The position numbers and the translations under genes are program-made. From Trueperella pyogenes (GTDB lineage: Bacteria; Actinomycetota; Actinomycetes; Actinomycetales; Actinomycetaceae), in NCBI RefSeq assembly GCF_900460345.1, contig NZ_UHHW01000002.1:558001-622000 (forward strand): 64,000 nt of DNA, written 5' to 3'. This document shows positions 50,436 through 59,817 of the stretch, one piece after another. The notes under the pieces were generated by a model. The model was given only the letters and a program-made list of their open reading frames with translations, did not search any database and was not told the DNA's origin. The first letter of the stretch is position 1; each line of letters begins with the position of its first letter.

Positions 50436-52615
50436 GACTAGCAGCCAGCCTATTTCGTGCCAGCGCCAGGCAAAGCCGCGGGCGGCTCACGATGCTCACC
50501 GGCGCCGTCGCTTTCGGCGTCCTCATCCTCTTCCTTTTCTCCGCCTACCATCACGCCATTTTCGACACCACCCACACCGCGTGGCGCACCGCCTACGGCG
50601 AAGCCAGGCATGCCCGCTTTGAAGGCAACACCTCGGTAAGGACGCCCTCCGGTGAGGGCGACCCACTGTGGATGGAGTCGATCCTCTCCCCGGTTTTTAA
50701 ACTCGGCGACGAAGGCATAAACACAATGCATGTGGCCACCGATGGTGGCTCTCCCGAAAAACCAGAAGGGCTGCCCGCTTGGCCAGAGCCGGGACAGTAC
50801 TGGGTATCACCCGCTGTCGCACAGTTCCTCACCGATCACCCACAATACGACGCCGGTAGCCGCTTTGGCACCACACAGCTTGGCGTCCTGCCTGAGCAGA
50901 TGCTCGCCAGCCCTGACGAGCACCTAGTCATCGTCGGAGTAGAGCGCGCCGCCATCCCGGATGCGCTTCCCATCACTGACTTCCACCGCGACGGGCAAAT
51001 CGCCAGCAACATCATCAGCGCTGTCATATACCTCGGCATCGTCATCGTGCTCTTCCCCGTGGTCATCCTCATTTCCATTGCCGCCAAGCTCGGCAGCGTT
51101 CAACGCGAACAGCGCTACGCTGCATTACGGTTGGTAGGAGCCACAAACAAGCAAATCCTCAGCATCGTCACCTTCGAATCGCTCGTCGCCGCCGTTGTCG
51201 GCTACGCGCTCGGCGCGCTCGCCTACCTAGCAACGCGTCCGCTCCTCTTCGACATCTCTTTCGGTCACAGGCAGTGGCCCAGCCGCATTAGCCTCACACC
51301 GTGGCACTGGGTGATAGTCGCCCTGGCCACACTCGCCCTCATTTTCTTCTCTAACGCATGGGGCATGCGCGGCTTACGCGTCTCACCATTGGGCGTAGCT
51401 CGACAACAAAAACATGACGCCACTCCCAGAATTTGGCGTTTGCTCCCACTTCTAGCGGGCGTCGCGATCTTCACCTACATCTACATCTCTACCACGGAAA
51501 ACAAAGGAACCGAGCAGACCATCTACTTGATACTCGCCGGTGTCATGATGACGATGATCGGGTTGATCGTCGCCGGACCGTGGATCACCTACGTCCTCGG
51601 GGCGCTGGCCCGCAAGGCAGCCCAGTCAGCCGACATCTTCATCGGTTCATCCTACGTTCGCGCCCACGCAGGGCGAGTCTCCCGCTCGGTCGTCGGAGTA
51701 GTCCTCGCCCTCTTCGCAGGCAGCTTCTTCCTCACAGCAGTGTCAGACGTCGATTTCGACCGCTTCACACAGAGCAACACCGAACTCGCCACGGGCACGG
51801 TGAACGTGCAGGCGCCAGCAGAAGACCTTGCGCGACTTGCGGAATTCACCTGGGTAAAGAACATCACTAACGTCCCGCAGCTGTCCGGCGTCTACCGAGT
51901 CCTGCCCTGCGATAGTGCCCGCGACTACCTGCCAAATGTGCGCTGCGATGGCGGCGTCGTCGGTTTCAACCCCTACACAGATAAAAAGGATGCCTACCTT
52001 ATCGGGGCGGACCTGCGCGAGATAGCGCGATTGCTTGAAGAGCGCGGAGCCTATATCGAATACGACCCGGCGGGCGATCCGGTCGCCGAAAATGTTGCAG
52101 TCATTCAACTGCGCGAAGCGGCCGACATCGACCATCTGCGCACAGCCCTCAAGGACCAGTCCTTTAACCCGGATCTGTCTATTCTTGATGGCAGAGGCGG
52201 CAGGGGCATGAACACGCAGATTTATACGCTGACGATGATGACCTACATGGGCATCGGAGTAACGCTGATCGTGTCGGTGATCTCGCTGGTCGTGTCCACC
52301 TATGCGGGCTTGCTGGAGCGGCGCAGGTCGCTCCTCAGCCTGCGGCTGTCCGGCATGAAGATCAGCCAACTGGGCAAGATGGTGCTGGTCGAATCGTTCG
52401 TTCCACTCGTGGCTATGGCAACCGTGGCGACTGCCGCCGGCATTGGTGCTGGCTTCGTCCTCATGCATGCCGTGTCGTATTCGCTCAATGCGCGTCTGAA
52501 CGGGCTATATGTGGCGGTGCTGATCGGGGCGCTCATCGCGGCGGGCTTCGCCATCGCGGCGATCCTGCCGTCAATGAAGAAGATGACGCAGCTATCAGTC
52601 AACCGGACGGAATAG
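50432..52615 (+). CDS. FtsX-like ABC permease controlled by PadR
   Basis: A 727-aa membrane protein. One helix near 22-45, a large extracytoplasmic loop (about 50-190), three helices (about 195-310), further helices near 335-410, a second extracytoplasmic region (about 420-600) and a C-terminal FtsX core of three helices (about 605-715). This two-domain plan is that of peptide/antibiotic exporters in actinobacteria. It is co-transcribed with padR and the ATPase. The substrate is unknown. Confidence 0.9.
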   Translation: MRLAASLFRASARQSRGRLTMLTGAVAFGVLILFLFSAYHHAIFDTTHTAWRTAYGEARHARFEGNTSVRTPSGEGDPLWMESILSPVFKLGDEGINTMHVATDGGSPEKPEGLPAWPEPGQYWVSPAVAQFLTDHPQYDAGSRFGTTQLGVLPEQMLASPDEHLVIVGVERAAIPDALPITDFHRDGQIASNIISAVIYLGIVIVLFPVVILISIAAKLGSVQREQRYAALRLVGATNKQILSIVTFESLVAAVVGYALGALAYLATRPLLFDISFGHRQWPSRISLTPWHWVIVALATLALIFFSNAWGMRGLRVSPLGVARQQKHDATPRIWRLLPLLAGVAIFTYIYISTTENKGTEQTIYLILAGVMMTMIGLIVAGPWITYVLGALARKAAQSADIFIGSSYVRAHAGRVSRSVVGVVLALFAGSFFLTAVSDVDFDRFTQSNTELATGTVNVQAPAEDLARLAEFTWVKNITNVPQLSGVYRVLPCDSARDYLPNVRCDGGVVGFNPYTDKKDAYLIGADLREIARLLEERGAYIEYDPAGDPVAENVAVIQLREAADIDHLRTALKDQSFNPDLSILDGRGGRGMNTQIYTLTMMTYMGIGVTLIVSVISLVVSTYAGLLERRRSLLSLRLSGMKISQLGKMVLVESFVPLVAMATVATAAGIGAGFVLMHAVSYSLNARLNGLYVAVLIGALIAAGFAIAAILPSMKKMTQLSVNRTE

Positions 52616-52630
52616 GCGCAAGTGGGCCAC

Positions 52631-53053
52631 CTACTTACCTGCGTAACGGTAGACGTTGGTCTGGCGAGCTTCGAAGCCGCAGCGCTGATAGAGGCGGTTA
52701 GCGGCCTCGCGCGAGGGACGTGATGTCAGATCAACCGTTTTGGCGCCGCGCTTTGTAGCCAGATCACATGCGGCTTCGACGAGTGCGCGGCCAGCGCCCT
52801 TCCCGCGGGCTGCGTCGTCAACTACCACGTCCTCGATCCAAGCACGAACGCCGGTCGGGATCGTGAAAGTGACGAGGGTGAGCATGCCTTGGATCTCGTC
52901 CTCATCCTTGTAAAGGAGCAGGTCAATGGCCTGTTGGGCGATTAGCTGTTCGATCTGCTCAATGTCCATCGGCTGGGCAGAGGAGAGCTGGGGGATGAGG
53001 CGGGCGAAAGCAGCCTCGAGCTCTGGAGTGGCTGATGTGGCAAGTTCGATCAT
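52631..53053 (-). CDS. GNAT-family N-acetyltransferase
   Basis: A 140-aa acetyltransferase. The strand AWIEDVVVDDAARGKGAGRALVEAA (about 70-94) contains the acetyl-CoA loop, and 'LTSRPSREAANRLYQRCGFE' is the C-terminal GNAT signature. The substrate is unknown. It is preceded by an unusually long perfect palindrome that separates it from ackA. Confidence 0.86.
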   Translation of the reverse strand: MIELATSATPELEAAFARLIPQLSSAQPMDIEQIEQLIAQQAIDLLLYKDEDEIQGMLTLVTFTIPTGVRAWIEDVVVDDAARGKGAGRALVEAACDLATKRGAKTVDLTSRPSREAANRLYQRCGFEARQTNVYRYAGK

Positions 53054-53088
53054 GGGTGTCCTTTCTGATGTGTGAATCTGTGGGAGTT

Positions 53089-53128
53089 TTCTGGACCGAT
53101 CTTCGTATATACGAAGATCGGTCCAGAA
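53089..53128. repeat. 40-bp perfect palindrome without loop
   Basis: TTCTGGACCGATCTTCGTAT followed at once by its exact reverse complement, so both arms are 20 bp with no spacer. It lies between the ackA stop (53154) and the GNAT start (53053). It may terminate ackA transcription, but no T-run follows on the minus strand. It could extrude as a cruciform. Confidence 0.85.
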
Positions 53129-53153
53129 TCGTCCCGGAGATTTCCGGCAAACG

Positions 53154-54326
53154 CTAAATAATCTCCATCGCCTGGCGTGCGATGGCCAGTTCCTCGTTGG
53201 TGGGCACCACGCAGACGGTAACCGCCGAATCTTCGGTGGAGATCACACGGGCTTCCTTCGACCGAACGGAGTTCTTCTCCAGATCGAGCTTCACGCCAAA
53301 GGGTGCCAGGCGCTCACACACGCGCTCGCGCAGGCGCGAATCGTTCTCGCCCGCACCGGCAGTGAAAGTGAGGGCATCCAGGCCACCCATCACGGCAGTG
53401 TAGGCACCGATGTAGTGGATCAGGCGGTGGACGTAAACCTCGAGGGCTTCCTGCGCATTCGCATCGCCCTCGTCGGCGAGCTTCCACACCTGGCGCATGT
53501 CATTGTCGCCAGCCAACCCCTTAAGACCCGACTGCTTGTTAAACAGCGTGTCGATCTCGTCGATGCTCATGCCCGCCTGGCGAACCAGATGGAAGACGGC
53601 GGCAGGATCGATGTCGCCGGTACGCCCGCCCATGACCAGGCCTTCCAGCGGAGTCAGGCCCATCGAGGTGTCCACGGCCCTACCGTTGACCACAGCCGAG
53701 GCCGAGGCACCATTACCTAGGTGCAAAACGATCTGCTTGAGGTCATCGCGCCCGAGCAGCTCGCTGACCTGGCCAGAGACGAACTGGTGGGAGGTGCCGT
53801 GCGCCCCGTAACGGCGGATCTGGTACTTTTCGGCCACGTCGCGGTCGATCGCGTAGGTGGCCGACTCGTTCGGAAGCGACTGGAAGAAGGCGGTGTCGAA
53901 GACGGCCACATTCGGCACGTCGAACATCTCGCGTGCTACCTTGATGCCCTTGAGGTGGGCGGGGTTGTGGAGTGGGCCGAGTGGGGAGAGATCCTCGATG
54001 AGCTGCTGGACCTCGTCCGTGATGAGGGCAGCCTTGTCGAAGTACTTGCCGCCTTGAACCACGCGGTGGCCGACGGCCTTGATGTCAGCCTCGGCCAGAG
54101 ACGGGCCATGCGTGTTGAACATGTCGATGACGAGGGCGAGGCCCACGGCGTGGTCTGCGATCGGCTGGTCAAGCTCGAAGCTCTTGTCGTCTACCTCGTG
54201 CTCAAGGTGGGAGATGGATTCACCGATGCGCTCCACGAGGCCTTTGGCGAGCGATGCGCCGCTTTCGGGATCAATGAGCTGATACTTGATCGAGGAAGAT
54301 CCAGAGTTGATAACCAGAACGGTCAC
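53154..54326 (-). CDS. ackA: Acetate kinase
   Basis: A 390-aa ASKHA-fold kinase making ATP and acetate from acetyl phosphate. VLVINSGSSSIKYQLI, 'FDTAFFQSLP' and 'HLGNGASASAVVNGRAVDTSMG' are diagnostic. Start is GTG 54326, 36 bp after pta; the two form one operon. Confidence 0.97.
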   Translation of the reverse strand: MTVLVINSGSSSIKYQLIDPESGASLAKGLVERIGESISHLEHEVDDKSFELDQPIADHAVGLALVIDMFNTHGPSLAEADIKAVGHRVVQGGKYFDKAALITDEVQQLIEDLSPLGPLHNPAHLKGIKVAREMFDVPNVAVFDTAFFQSLPNESATYAIDRDVAEKYQIRRYGAHGTSHQFVSGQVSELLGRDDLKQIVLHLGNGASASAVVNGRAVDTSMGLTPLEGLVMGGRTGDIDPAAVFHLVRQAGMSIDEIDTLFNKQSGLKGLAGDNDMRQVWKLADEGDANAQEALEVYVHRLIHYIGAYTAVMGGLDALTFTAGAGENDSRLRERVCERLAPFGVKLDLEKNSVRSKEARVISTEDSAVTVCVVPTNEELAIARQAMEII

Positions 54327-54362
54327 GTGTGTTCTCCTTTTATTTTGGTGTCTGCGGCGAGT

Positions 54363-55994
54363 TTAGTTTTGTGCCTGAATAGCGGTGATGGCCACGGTGT
54401 TGACAATGTCTTCCACGAGCGCACCGCGGGACAGATCGTTGACAGGCTTGTTCAGCCCCTGCAGGACCGGACCCACGGCCACGGCGCCAGCCGAGCGCTG
54501 AACGGCCTTGTAACCAATGTTGCCCGCGTTCAGGTTCGGGAAGATAAAGACGGTGGCCTGGCCAGCAACGGGCGAACCAGGTAGCTTCGTCGCAGCGACG
54601 CGGGCATCCACGGCGGCGTCGTACTGGATGGGACCCTCGATGAGCAGGTCAGGACGCTGCTCCTTGGCGATGCGGGTGGCCTCGACGACGGCGTCCACAT
54701 CCGGCCCCTTGCCGGAGGTGCCGGTGGAGTAGGAGAGCATGGCAACGCGCGGCTCCACGCCGAACTGTTTGGCGGTCTCGGCCGAGGAGATGGCGATGCC
54801 GGCGAGTTGCTCGGGGGTGGGGTTGGTGGTCACGGCACAGTCGCCGTAGACGTAGACGCGGTCCTCCATAAGCATGAGGAAGCAGGAGGAGACGAGTGCG
54901 GCCCCTGGCTTGGTCTTGATGATCTGGAAGGAGGGCACGATGGTGTTGGCAGTGGTGTTGATGGCGCCGGAAACCATGCCGTCGGCGTCGCCCATGTGGA
55001 CCATCATGGTGCCGAAGTAGGACAGGTCCTTGATGGTCTCGACCGCCTGATCGTAGGTGACGCCCTTCTTCTCGCGCAGGCGAGCGAACTCGGCGGCGTA
55101 TTTGGCGACCAGCTCGGGGGTGGTGGGGGAGACGATCTGCGCGGCGCTGAGGTCGAAGCCGAGCTCGGCTGCGCGCGCGAGTACGTCGTCTGCCTCGCCG
55201 AGGAGGATGATGTCGGCGACCTCGCGGCGGATCAGCTCGTCGGCGGCCGCGAGGATGCGCTCGTCGGCGGATTCGGGCAGGACGATGCGCTTGCGCTGTG
55301 CCCGAGCGCGCGAGATCAGCGACGCCGTAAAGCTCAGCGGCGTCACGACGTTCGAGCCGTGTTCCATCGCCCCGCGCACCACGGCCTTGTCGGCGTCGGT
55401 GAGTTCGACGGCCTCGCCGTCGTAGAAGTAGATGATCGGGGTGTGCTCGCCCAGCGGGGACTGCTCTTCTTCGACGCGGTGCTCGGCAGCAGTGATGGCC
55501 ACGGCGGAGATCGGCGCATTTTCGCCCTGGATCTCGCGGGAGGCGAGGTGGGAGAGGTTAACAACCTGTTCAGGTGTGCGCAGCGCGCCCGAGACGACGA
55601 CGAACACCGAGGTCGCCAGGTTCGCTGCAGCGCGACCTGTGCGGGCGAGCATGCCTGGGTTGACGGGGTCGCCGTCGAGCAGACCGAGGATGAGCACGGC
55701 GTCAAAGTTCTCGGCGTAATCGGTGTAGCGCTTGACCAGGTCGGTCATGGCGGCTTCCTCATCGCGCACGTAGGCCTGGCGGGTGGTACCCCAGGCGATG
55801 TCGCGGTCTTCTTCGCGGCCGACGAGCTTGAGGAGGTCGATAAAGTCGACGTCGGTCTCGATCGGGCCGTTGGTGAAGGCCCGGAAGAGGCCGAGTTTGG
55901 GGTAGTCCTGCGTGAGCTGTTCAATAACCGCGCGGACGACGGGGCGGGTGCCGGAGTTGCCCTCTGCCGCGGTGAAGTAGACGCTCTTGGTCAT
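54363..55994 (-). CDS. pta: Phosphate acetyltransferase with degenerate N-terminal domain
   Basis: A 543-aa enzyme interconverting acetyl-CoA and acetyl phosphate. The catalytic PTA_PTB domain fills about residues 215-543 (RIVLPESADERILAAA, 'YFGTMMVHMGDADGMVSGA', 'GPVLQGLNKPVNDLSRGA'). The N-terminal part (YFTAAEGNSGTRPVVRAV) aligns with the P-loop of long Pta proteins (AEGNSGKST), but the GKS/T residues are replaced, so ATP binding there is probably lost. The chain is shorter than the 690-710 aa long forms, with a reduced DRTGG region. ATG 55994 has GAGAGGA upstream; the longer frame is not conserved. Confidence 0.93.
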   Translation of the reverse strand: MTKSVYFTAAEGNSGTRPVVRAVIEQLTQDYPKLGLFRAFTNGPIETDVDFIDLLKLVGREEDRDIAWGTTRQAYVRDEEAAMTDLVKRYTDYAENFDAVLILGLLDGDPVNPGMLARTGRAAANLATSVFVVVSGALRTPEQVVNLSHLASREIQGENAPISAVAITAAEHRVEEEQSPLGEHTPIIYFYDGEAVELTDADKAVVRGAMEHGSNVVTPLSFTASLISRARAQRKRIVLPESADERILAAADELIRREVADIILLGEADDVLARAAELGFDLSAAQIVSPTTPELVAKYAAEFARLREKKGVTYDQAVETIKDLSYFGTMMVHMGDADGMVSGAINTTANTIVPSFQIIKTKPGAALVSSCFLMLMEDRVYVYGDCAVTTNPTPEQLAGIAISSAETAKQFGVEPRVAMLSYSTGTSGKGPDVDAVVEATRIAKEQRPDLLIEGPIQYDAAVDARVAATKLPGSPVAGQATVFIFPNLNAGNIGYKAVQRSAGAVAVGPVLQGLNKPVNDLSRGALVEDIVNTVAITAIQAQN

Positions 55995-56134
55995 GTCATC
56001 CTCTCTAATGATTGAGCAATGTGCACTGGGTGCACGTAGTTCTATCGTCCCACGTTTGGCGCGCTGATGATCGATATTGCGGCATAATGCCATTGACCCC
56101 ACGTTTTGCCGAGGTTGAAAGGAAGGGTGATGCC

Positions 56135-57166
56135 GTGCGTAGGCCGCGTTCGCAGCGTCGTTCGGCGCGTCAGCGTGCGATTCGCCCGCCGTTGCGTGGC
56201 GGAGTTAACGCTTGCCCGCTTGTGCTTCCCGACGTCGACTTCGCCACCTTGGGCGAATGGGCGGTGAGCCGCTTCGGCCCAGCTGGCGAGGGGCTTTTTA
56301 GCGGCGATATCTTCTACGATTTCGCCATCCCCGCCCTGGCCGCCGACCCCTACCGCCCCGGAACGCGGCTGCACATCTTCCGCCCCGTCCCCGACGAGCC
56401 AGCCGAGCCGATCGTCCTTGACGTCGTCCACCGCGCCGAGCGATTCGTCGTCGTCGACAAGCCGCACGGCATCGCCACCATCCCGCGCGGCTCCTATGTG
56501 GCACGGAGCGTGACGATCGCGGCGCGCCGCCAGTTCTCCAACGACGACGTCGCCGCAGCTCACCGCCTCGACGCCGAGACCGCCGGACTCGTCTTGCTCA
56601 CGGAGGATCCGCGGTGGCGTGGCCCCTACCAGGACATGTTCGCCGCTCGGAAAGTGACGAAGATCTATGAGGCTGTGGCTCGTTGCGTGGATCTGGGGGC
56701 GCTCGCGGGCAACTTGCCGGGTGTGGCGAAGGCCGAGGCTGGACATCTGGGGGAGTGGGTGCGGGTGGATCTGCGCCTGGCCAGGGAGCCGGGCGCGATC
56801 GCCGTGCACGTCGCGGAAGGAGAGCCCAACGCGGTTACCTATATCCGCAAGGTTCGCCAATTGCGCGCGACACCCGAGTTGGTGCCAGCCGCGGCTGACG
56901 GCGAGGCGACGGCGCCGCCCGCACTTGCCCTGTACGAACTGCGCCCGATCACGGGTCGGCTCCACCAGCTGCGGGCCACGCTGAACTATCTAGGCGCTCC
57001 GATCGCAGGCGACCCGCTTTACCCGAAGGTGCTTTCGCTGGAGGACACGGCCGCTCGTTCCTTCCCCACGCAGTTGCTTGCAGCGCAATTGAGCTTTGTA
57101 GATCCTGTCGATGGCGAGCAAGTACATATACGGACGCGTAGGACACTCCAGTTCCTGACCCTGTAG
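56135..57166 (+). CDS. RluA-type pseudouridine synthase
   Basis: A 343-aa protein. A basic N-terminus (RRPRSQRRSARQR) is followed by a central synthase domain: 'FVVVDKPHGIATIPRGS' and 'AAHRLDAETAGLVLLTEDP' carry the RluA HRLD catalytic aspartate, and 'ELRPITGRLHQLRATLNYLGAPIAGDPLYP' is the C-terminal signature. It makes pseudouridine in rRNA or tRNA; the site is not predictable. GTG 56135 with GAAAGGAAGG upstream was chosen over an ATG at 56087. It is followed 9 bp later by guaA. Confidence 0.85.
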   Translation: MRRPRSQRRSARQRAIRPPLRGGVNACPLVLPDVDFATLGEWAVSRFGPAGEGLFSGDIFYDFAIPALAADPYRPGTRLHIFRPVPDEPAEPIVLDVVHRAERFVVVDKPHGIATIPRGSYVARSVTIAARRQFSNDDVAAAHRLDAETAGLVLLTEDPRWRGPYQDMFAARKVTKIYEAVARCVDLGALAGNLPGVAKAEAGHLGEWVRVDLRLAREPGAIAVHVAEGEPNAVTYIRKVRQLRATPELVPAAADGEATAPPALALYELRPITGRLHQLRATLNYLGAPIAGDPLYPKVLSLEDTAARSFPTQLLAAQLSFVDPVDGEQVHIRTRRTLQFLTL

Positions 57167-57175
57167 GCTAGGGGC

Positions 57176-58741
57176 GTGAGTGAATTACGCCCAGTTTTAG
57201 TCATTGATAATGGTGCCCAGAATGCTCAGCTGATCGCGCGGCGTGTGCGTGACGCCGGATATTACTCCGAGCTCGTGCCGCATTCGTGGAGCGCCCAACA
57301 AGTATTGGACAAGCAACCACGAGCGATCATCCTCTCGGGTGGGCCGTCCTCGGTGTATGCCGAAGGTGCCCCTCAGCTCGATCCCGCGCTCCTCGAAGCG
57401 GGCGTCCCCGTGCTCGGCATCTGCTACGGCTTCCAGCAGATGACGCACGCGCTTGGCGGCGTCGTCGGCCGGACTGACCTGAAGGAATACGGGACGACGC
57501 CGGCGCAGATGGTTGCGGGCGGCGTCGTGACCGGTCCTGCTGGACGGTCCGCGACCGTGTGGATGAGCCACGGCGATTCGGTGACGCGCGCGCCGGAGGG
57601 CTTCACTGTGACGGCCACGACGCCGGGCGCGCAGGTGGCCGCGTTCGAGAACGCGGAGCGCAAGCTGTTTGGCCTGCAGTGGCACCCCGAGGCTAAACAC
57701 TGCGAGCACGGCCAGGAGCAGATCGAGGCGTTCCTGCGCGACGGCGCCGGTTTGGAGCCGAACTGGGATTCGTCTTCGGTCATTGAAGAGCAGGTGCGTA
57801 AGATCCGCGAGCAGGTGGGGGACAAGCACGCCATCTGTGGGCTGTCTGGCGGCGTGGATTCGTCAGTGGCGGCGGCGCTCGTTCACAAGGCGATTGGTGA
57901 GCAACTGACCTGCGTGTTTGTCGATCACGGTCTGCTGCGCAAGGGCGAGGCAGAGCAGGTGGTGCGTGACTACGCCGCTTCGCTCGGTATCCGGGTGGTG
58001 GCAGTGGACGAGTCGGAGCGCTTCTTGAGCGCGCTCGACGGCGTGACCGACCCCGAGACCAAGCGCAAGATCATCGGCCGCGAGTTCATCCGTTCTTTTG
58101 AGGCGGCCCAGCGCGCGCTCGTCGCGGAGGCGGGCGCCGCGGGTAAGGAAATCAAGTTCCTCGTCCAGGGCACGCTGTACCCCGACGTCGTGGAGTCCGG
58201 CGGTGGGGATGGCACGGCGAACATCAAGTCCCACCACAACGTGGGCGGCCTGCCGGAGGACCTGGACTTCGAGTTGGTGGAGCCGCTGCGTGACCTGTTC
58301 AAGGACGAGGTGCGCGCGATTGGCCTGGAGTTGGGGTTGGACGAGAAGCTGGTGTGGCGTCAGCCCTTCCCCGGCCCTGGCTTGGGCATCCGTGTGGTCG
58401 GCGCAGTCAACCGCGAGCGCCTGGATATCCTGCGCGAGGCCGATGCGATTGCGCGTGAGGAACTGTCGGCAGCCGGGCTGGACCGCGAGATCTGGCAGTG
58501 CCCGGTGGTGCTGCTGGCCGACGTGCGCTCGGTGGGCGTGCAGGGCGATGGGCGCACGTATGGCCATCCGATCGTGCTGCGCCCGGTGTCTTCCGAGGAC
58601 GCGATGAGCGCGGACTGGACCCGCATTCCCTACGACGTGCTGTCAAAGATCTCTAGCCGCATCACCAATGAGGTGGACGAGATCAACCGCGTGGTGCTCG
58701 ACGTGACGAGCAAGCCGCCGGGGACCATCGAGTGGGAGTAA
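57176..58741 (+). CDS. guaA: GMP synthase (glutamine-hydrolysing)
   Basis: A 521-aa two-domain enzyme converting XMP to GMP. The glutaminase part (about 1-195) has Cys83 in GICYGFQQM and the LQWHPEA histidine/glutamate. The ATP-pyrophosphatase part begins with LSGGVDSS (about 222-229) and includes '[28 protein letters not shown]'. The C-terminus KPPGTIEWE is universal. GTG start. It completes the IMP-to-GMP route with guaB. Confidence 0.97.
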   Translation: MSELRPVLVIDNGAQNAQLIARRVRDAGYYSELVPHSWSAQQVLDKQPRAIILSGGPSSVYAEGAPQLDPALLEAGVPVLGICYGFQQMTHALGGVVGRTDLKEYGTTPAQMVAGGVVTGPAGRSATVWMSHGDSVTRAPEGFTVTATTPGAQVAAFENAERKLFGLQWHPEAKHCEHGQEQIEAFLRDGAGLEPNWDSSSVIEEQVRKIREQVGDKHAICGLSGGVDSSVAAALVHKAIGEQLTCVFVDHGLLRKGEAEQVVRDYAASLGIRVVAVDESERFLSALDGVTDPETKRKIIGREFIRSFEAAQRALVAEAGAAGKEIKFLVQGTLYPDVVESGGGDGTANIKSHHNVGGLPEDLDFELVEPLRDLFKDEVRAIGLELGLDEKLVWRQPFPGPGLGIRVVGAVNRERLDILREADAIAREELSAAGLDREIWQCPVVLLADVRSVGVQGDGRTYGHPIVLRPVSSEDAMSADWTRIPYDVLSKISSRITNEVDEINRVVLDVTSKPPGTIEWE

Positions 58742-58824
58742 CTAGCCCTCTGAACTGGGTGTTTTTCATCTGTCTCATCCAGTGGCATCTGGTCTCATCT
58801 AGTGGTAGGTAACGGGGCAGACAA

Positions 58825-59190
58825 TTATGCCGGGACCGTCCAGACAACAAGCTCATCATCCCAAGAATCCGAGCTCCTCAATAAAGTAACGTTTGACGGC
58901 ATGTCATGGACGGCGTCGCCCAGGCGGTAGCTCCTTGTGACGGCTCCTGAGGGCGAGGTGCGGGTGCCTGTTTGCACGGCGAAGCCGCGCGACACCAGCT
59001 CGTTCACCGAGCGCGTGACCGTGCGCGCCGTTGTCCCAAGGAACTCGGCGGTCTTGGCCCTGCTCTCGTAGAGCTCCGAGGTGCCGTTGCCGCAGAAGCC
59101 GTAGACGCGCACGAAGATGCTGAGCGTCACGCCGGAGAGCCCGAGCGATTTCCACATGAACTGGTAGACACGAGGAACTACTACACCCAC
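58825..59190 (-). CDS. Winged-helix DNA-binding protein, probably truncated at its N-terminus
   Basis: Up to 121 aa from a GTG at 59190. 'FMWKSLGLSGVTLSIFVRVYGFCGNG' is followed by 'ESRAKTAEFLGTTARTVTRSVNELVSRGFAV', a winged helix-turn-helix typical of plasmid/phage replication or transfer regulators in Actinomycetota and Coriobacteriia. The family normally has some 10-15 residues before this, and here they coincide with the 5' end of an unrelated HEPN fragment on the other strand, so the N-terminus may be lost. Internal M at 59157 is an alternative start. Role unknown. Confidence 0.6.
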   Translation of the reverse strand: MGVVVPRVYQFMWKSLGLSGVTLSIFVRVYGFCGNGTSELYESRAKTAEFLGTTARTVTRSVNELVSRGFAVQTGTRTSPSGAVTRSYRLGDAVHDMPSNVTLLRSSDSWDDELVVWTVPA

Positions 59191-59349
59191 TTCAGCCCGG
59201 ATAGGAAGGACAAGGCTTTCGGAAAAGAAGAGCTGTCCATAGTCAACGCCGAGCTAATGGCGCTACTCGAATACCACCTGATGCTGACACTGGGCTTCGA
59301 CGACGAAACCACCTTGACGAACGTGCAGCGTAGACTCCGAAATCGATAA
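59161..59349 (+). pseudogene. C-terminal fragment of a HEPN-domain protein (ApeA-like)
   Basis: The plus-strand frame reads DTRNYYTHFSPDRKDKAFG and 'LSIVNAELMALLEYHLMLTLGF' before stop at 59349. RNYYTH is the R-X4-H motif of HEPN ribonucleases, and this tail is that of ApeA-type HEPN proteins, several of which act in antiphage defence. Everything upstream is missing: at 59161 the sequence switches to the winged-helix gene on the opposite strand. There is no plausible start, so this is a dead fragment. Confidence 0.6.
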
Positions 59350-59817
59350 GCCAGTAACCATCTACCTTCGCTTCGCTATGACTCTTGGGTCCGACACCCG
59401 ATTCTGTTGGCGGTTGGCTTCCGTACTGTGGGTATGCAACCATGGAGTCACTTTGCACACAGGAAAGCTAGTATTCCCAACTCAACGTAGTCACTCTTGG
59501 GTCGGGGAGCGCCCCACCCCGTTTACGTCGTTTTCACCCATGTAGTCAGTCGCACGCAACCGAACTGTGTTTCCGCAGTTCAGACGTGTCACTCTTCGGT
59601 CTGGCGAAAATACTCTCCTCAAGTGACTACATCGCATGTAGTCACCGCTGACTACATCGAAACGGGTCATGCAACGGTTGAGTGGGAGTATGTCGGATGT
59701 GGCATTGGTTGGCAGCAATTGGCGGCAAATGTTATTTTGTATGACCTTGTGTCTTCACTACCGCTTTAACCAGGGGCGGCGTGTTGCACTTGTAAGGAAA
59801 TAACCTACAAGTCCAAC
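59350..59817. promoter_or_regulatory. Repeat-rich upstream region of the AbiEi remnant
   Basis: No gene is visible. TGACTACAT or its complement ATGTAGTCA occurs at 59540-59548, 59624-59632, 59636-59644 and 59649-59657; a related ACGTAGTCA is at 59486-59494. The second and third form a 23-bp perfect dyad with a 3-base centre (59623-59645). ACTCTTGGGTC is also repeated (59381-59391, 59493-59503, and with one change 59591-59601). AbiEi antitoxins bind inverted repeats before their own genes, so this is a probable old operator region. Confidence 0.5.

Noticed and set aside
54807..56015. 402-codon frame on the plus strand opposite pta
   Set aside because: Antisense shadow of a high-GC gene: Gly/Val/Asp-rich, no known family, and fully covered by pta.
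59381..59657. CRISPR array in the repeated region before the AbiEi remnant
   Set aside because: Repeats are only 9-11 bp, unevenly spaced and in both orientations; no leader or cas gene.
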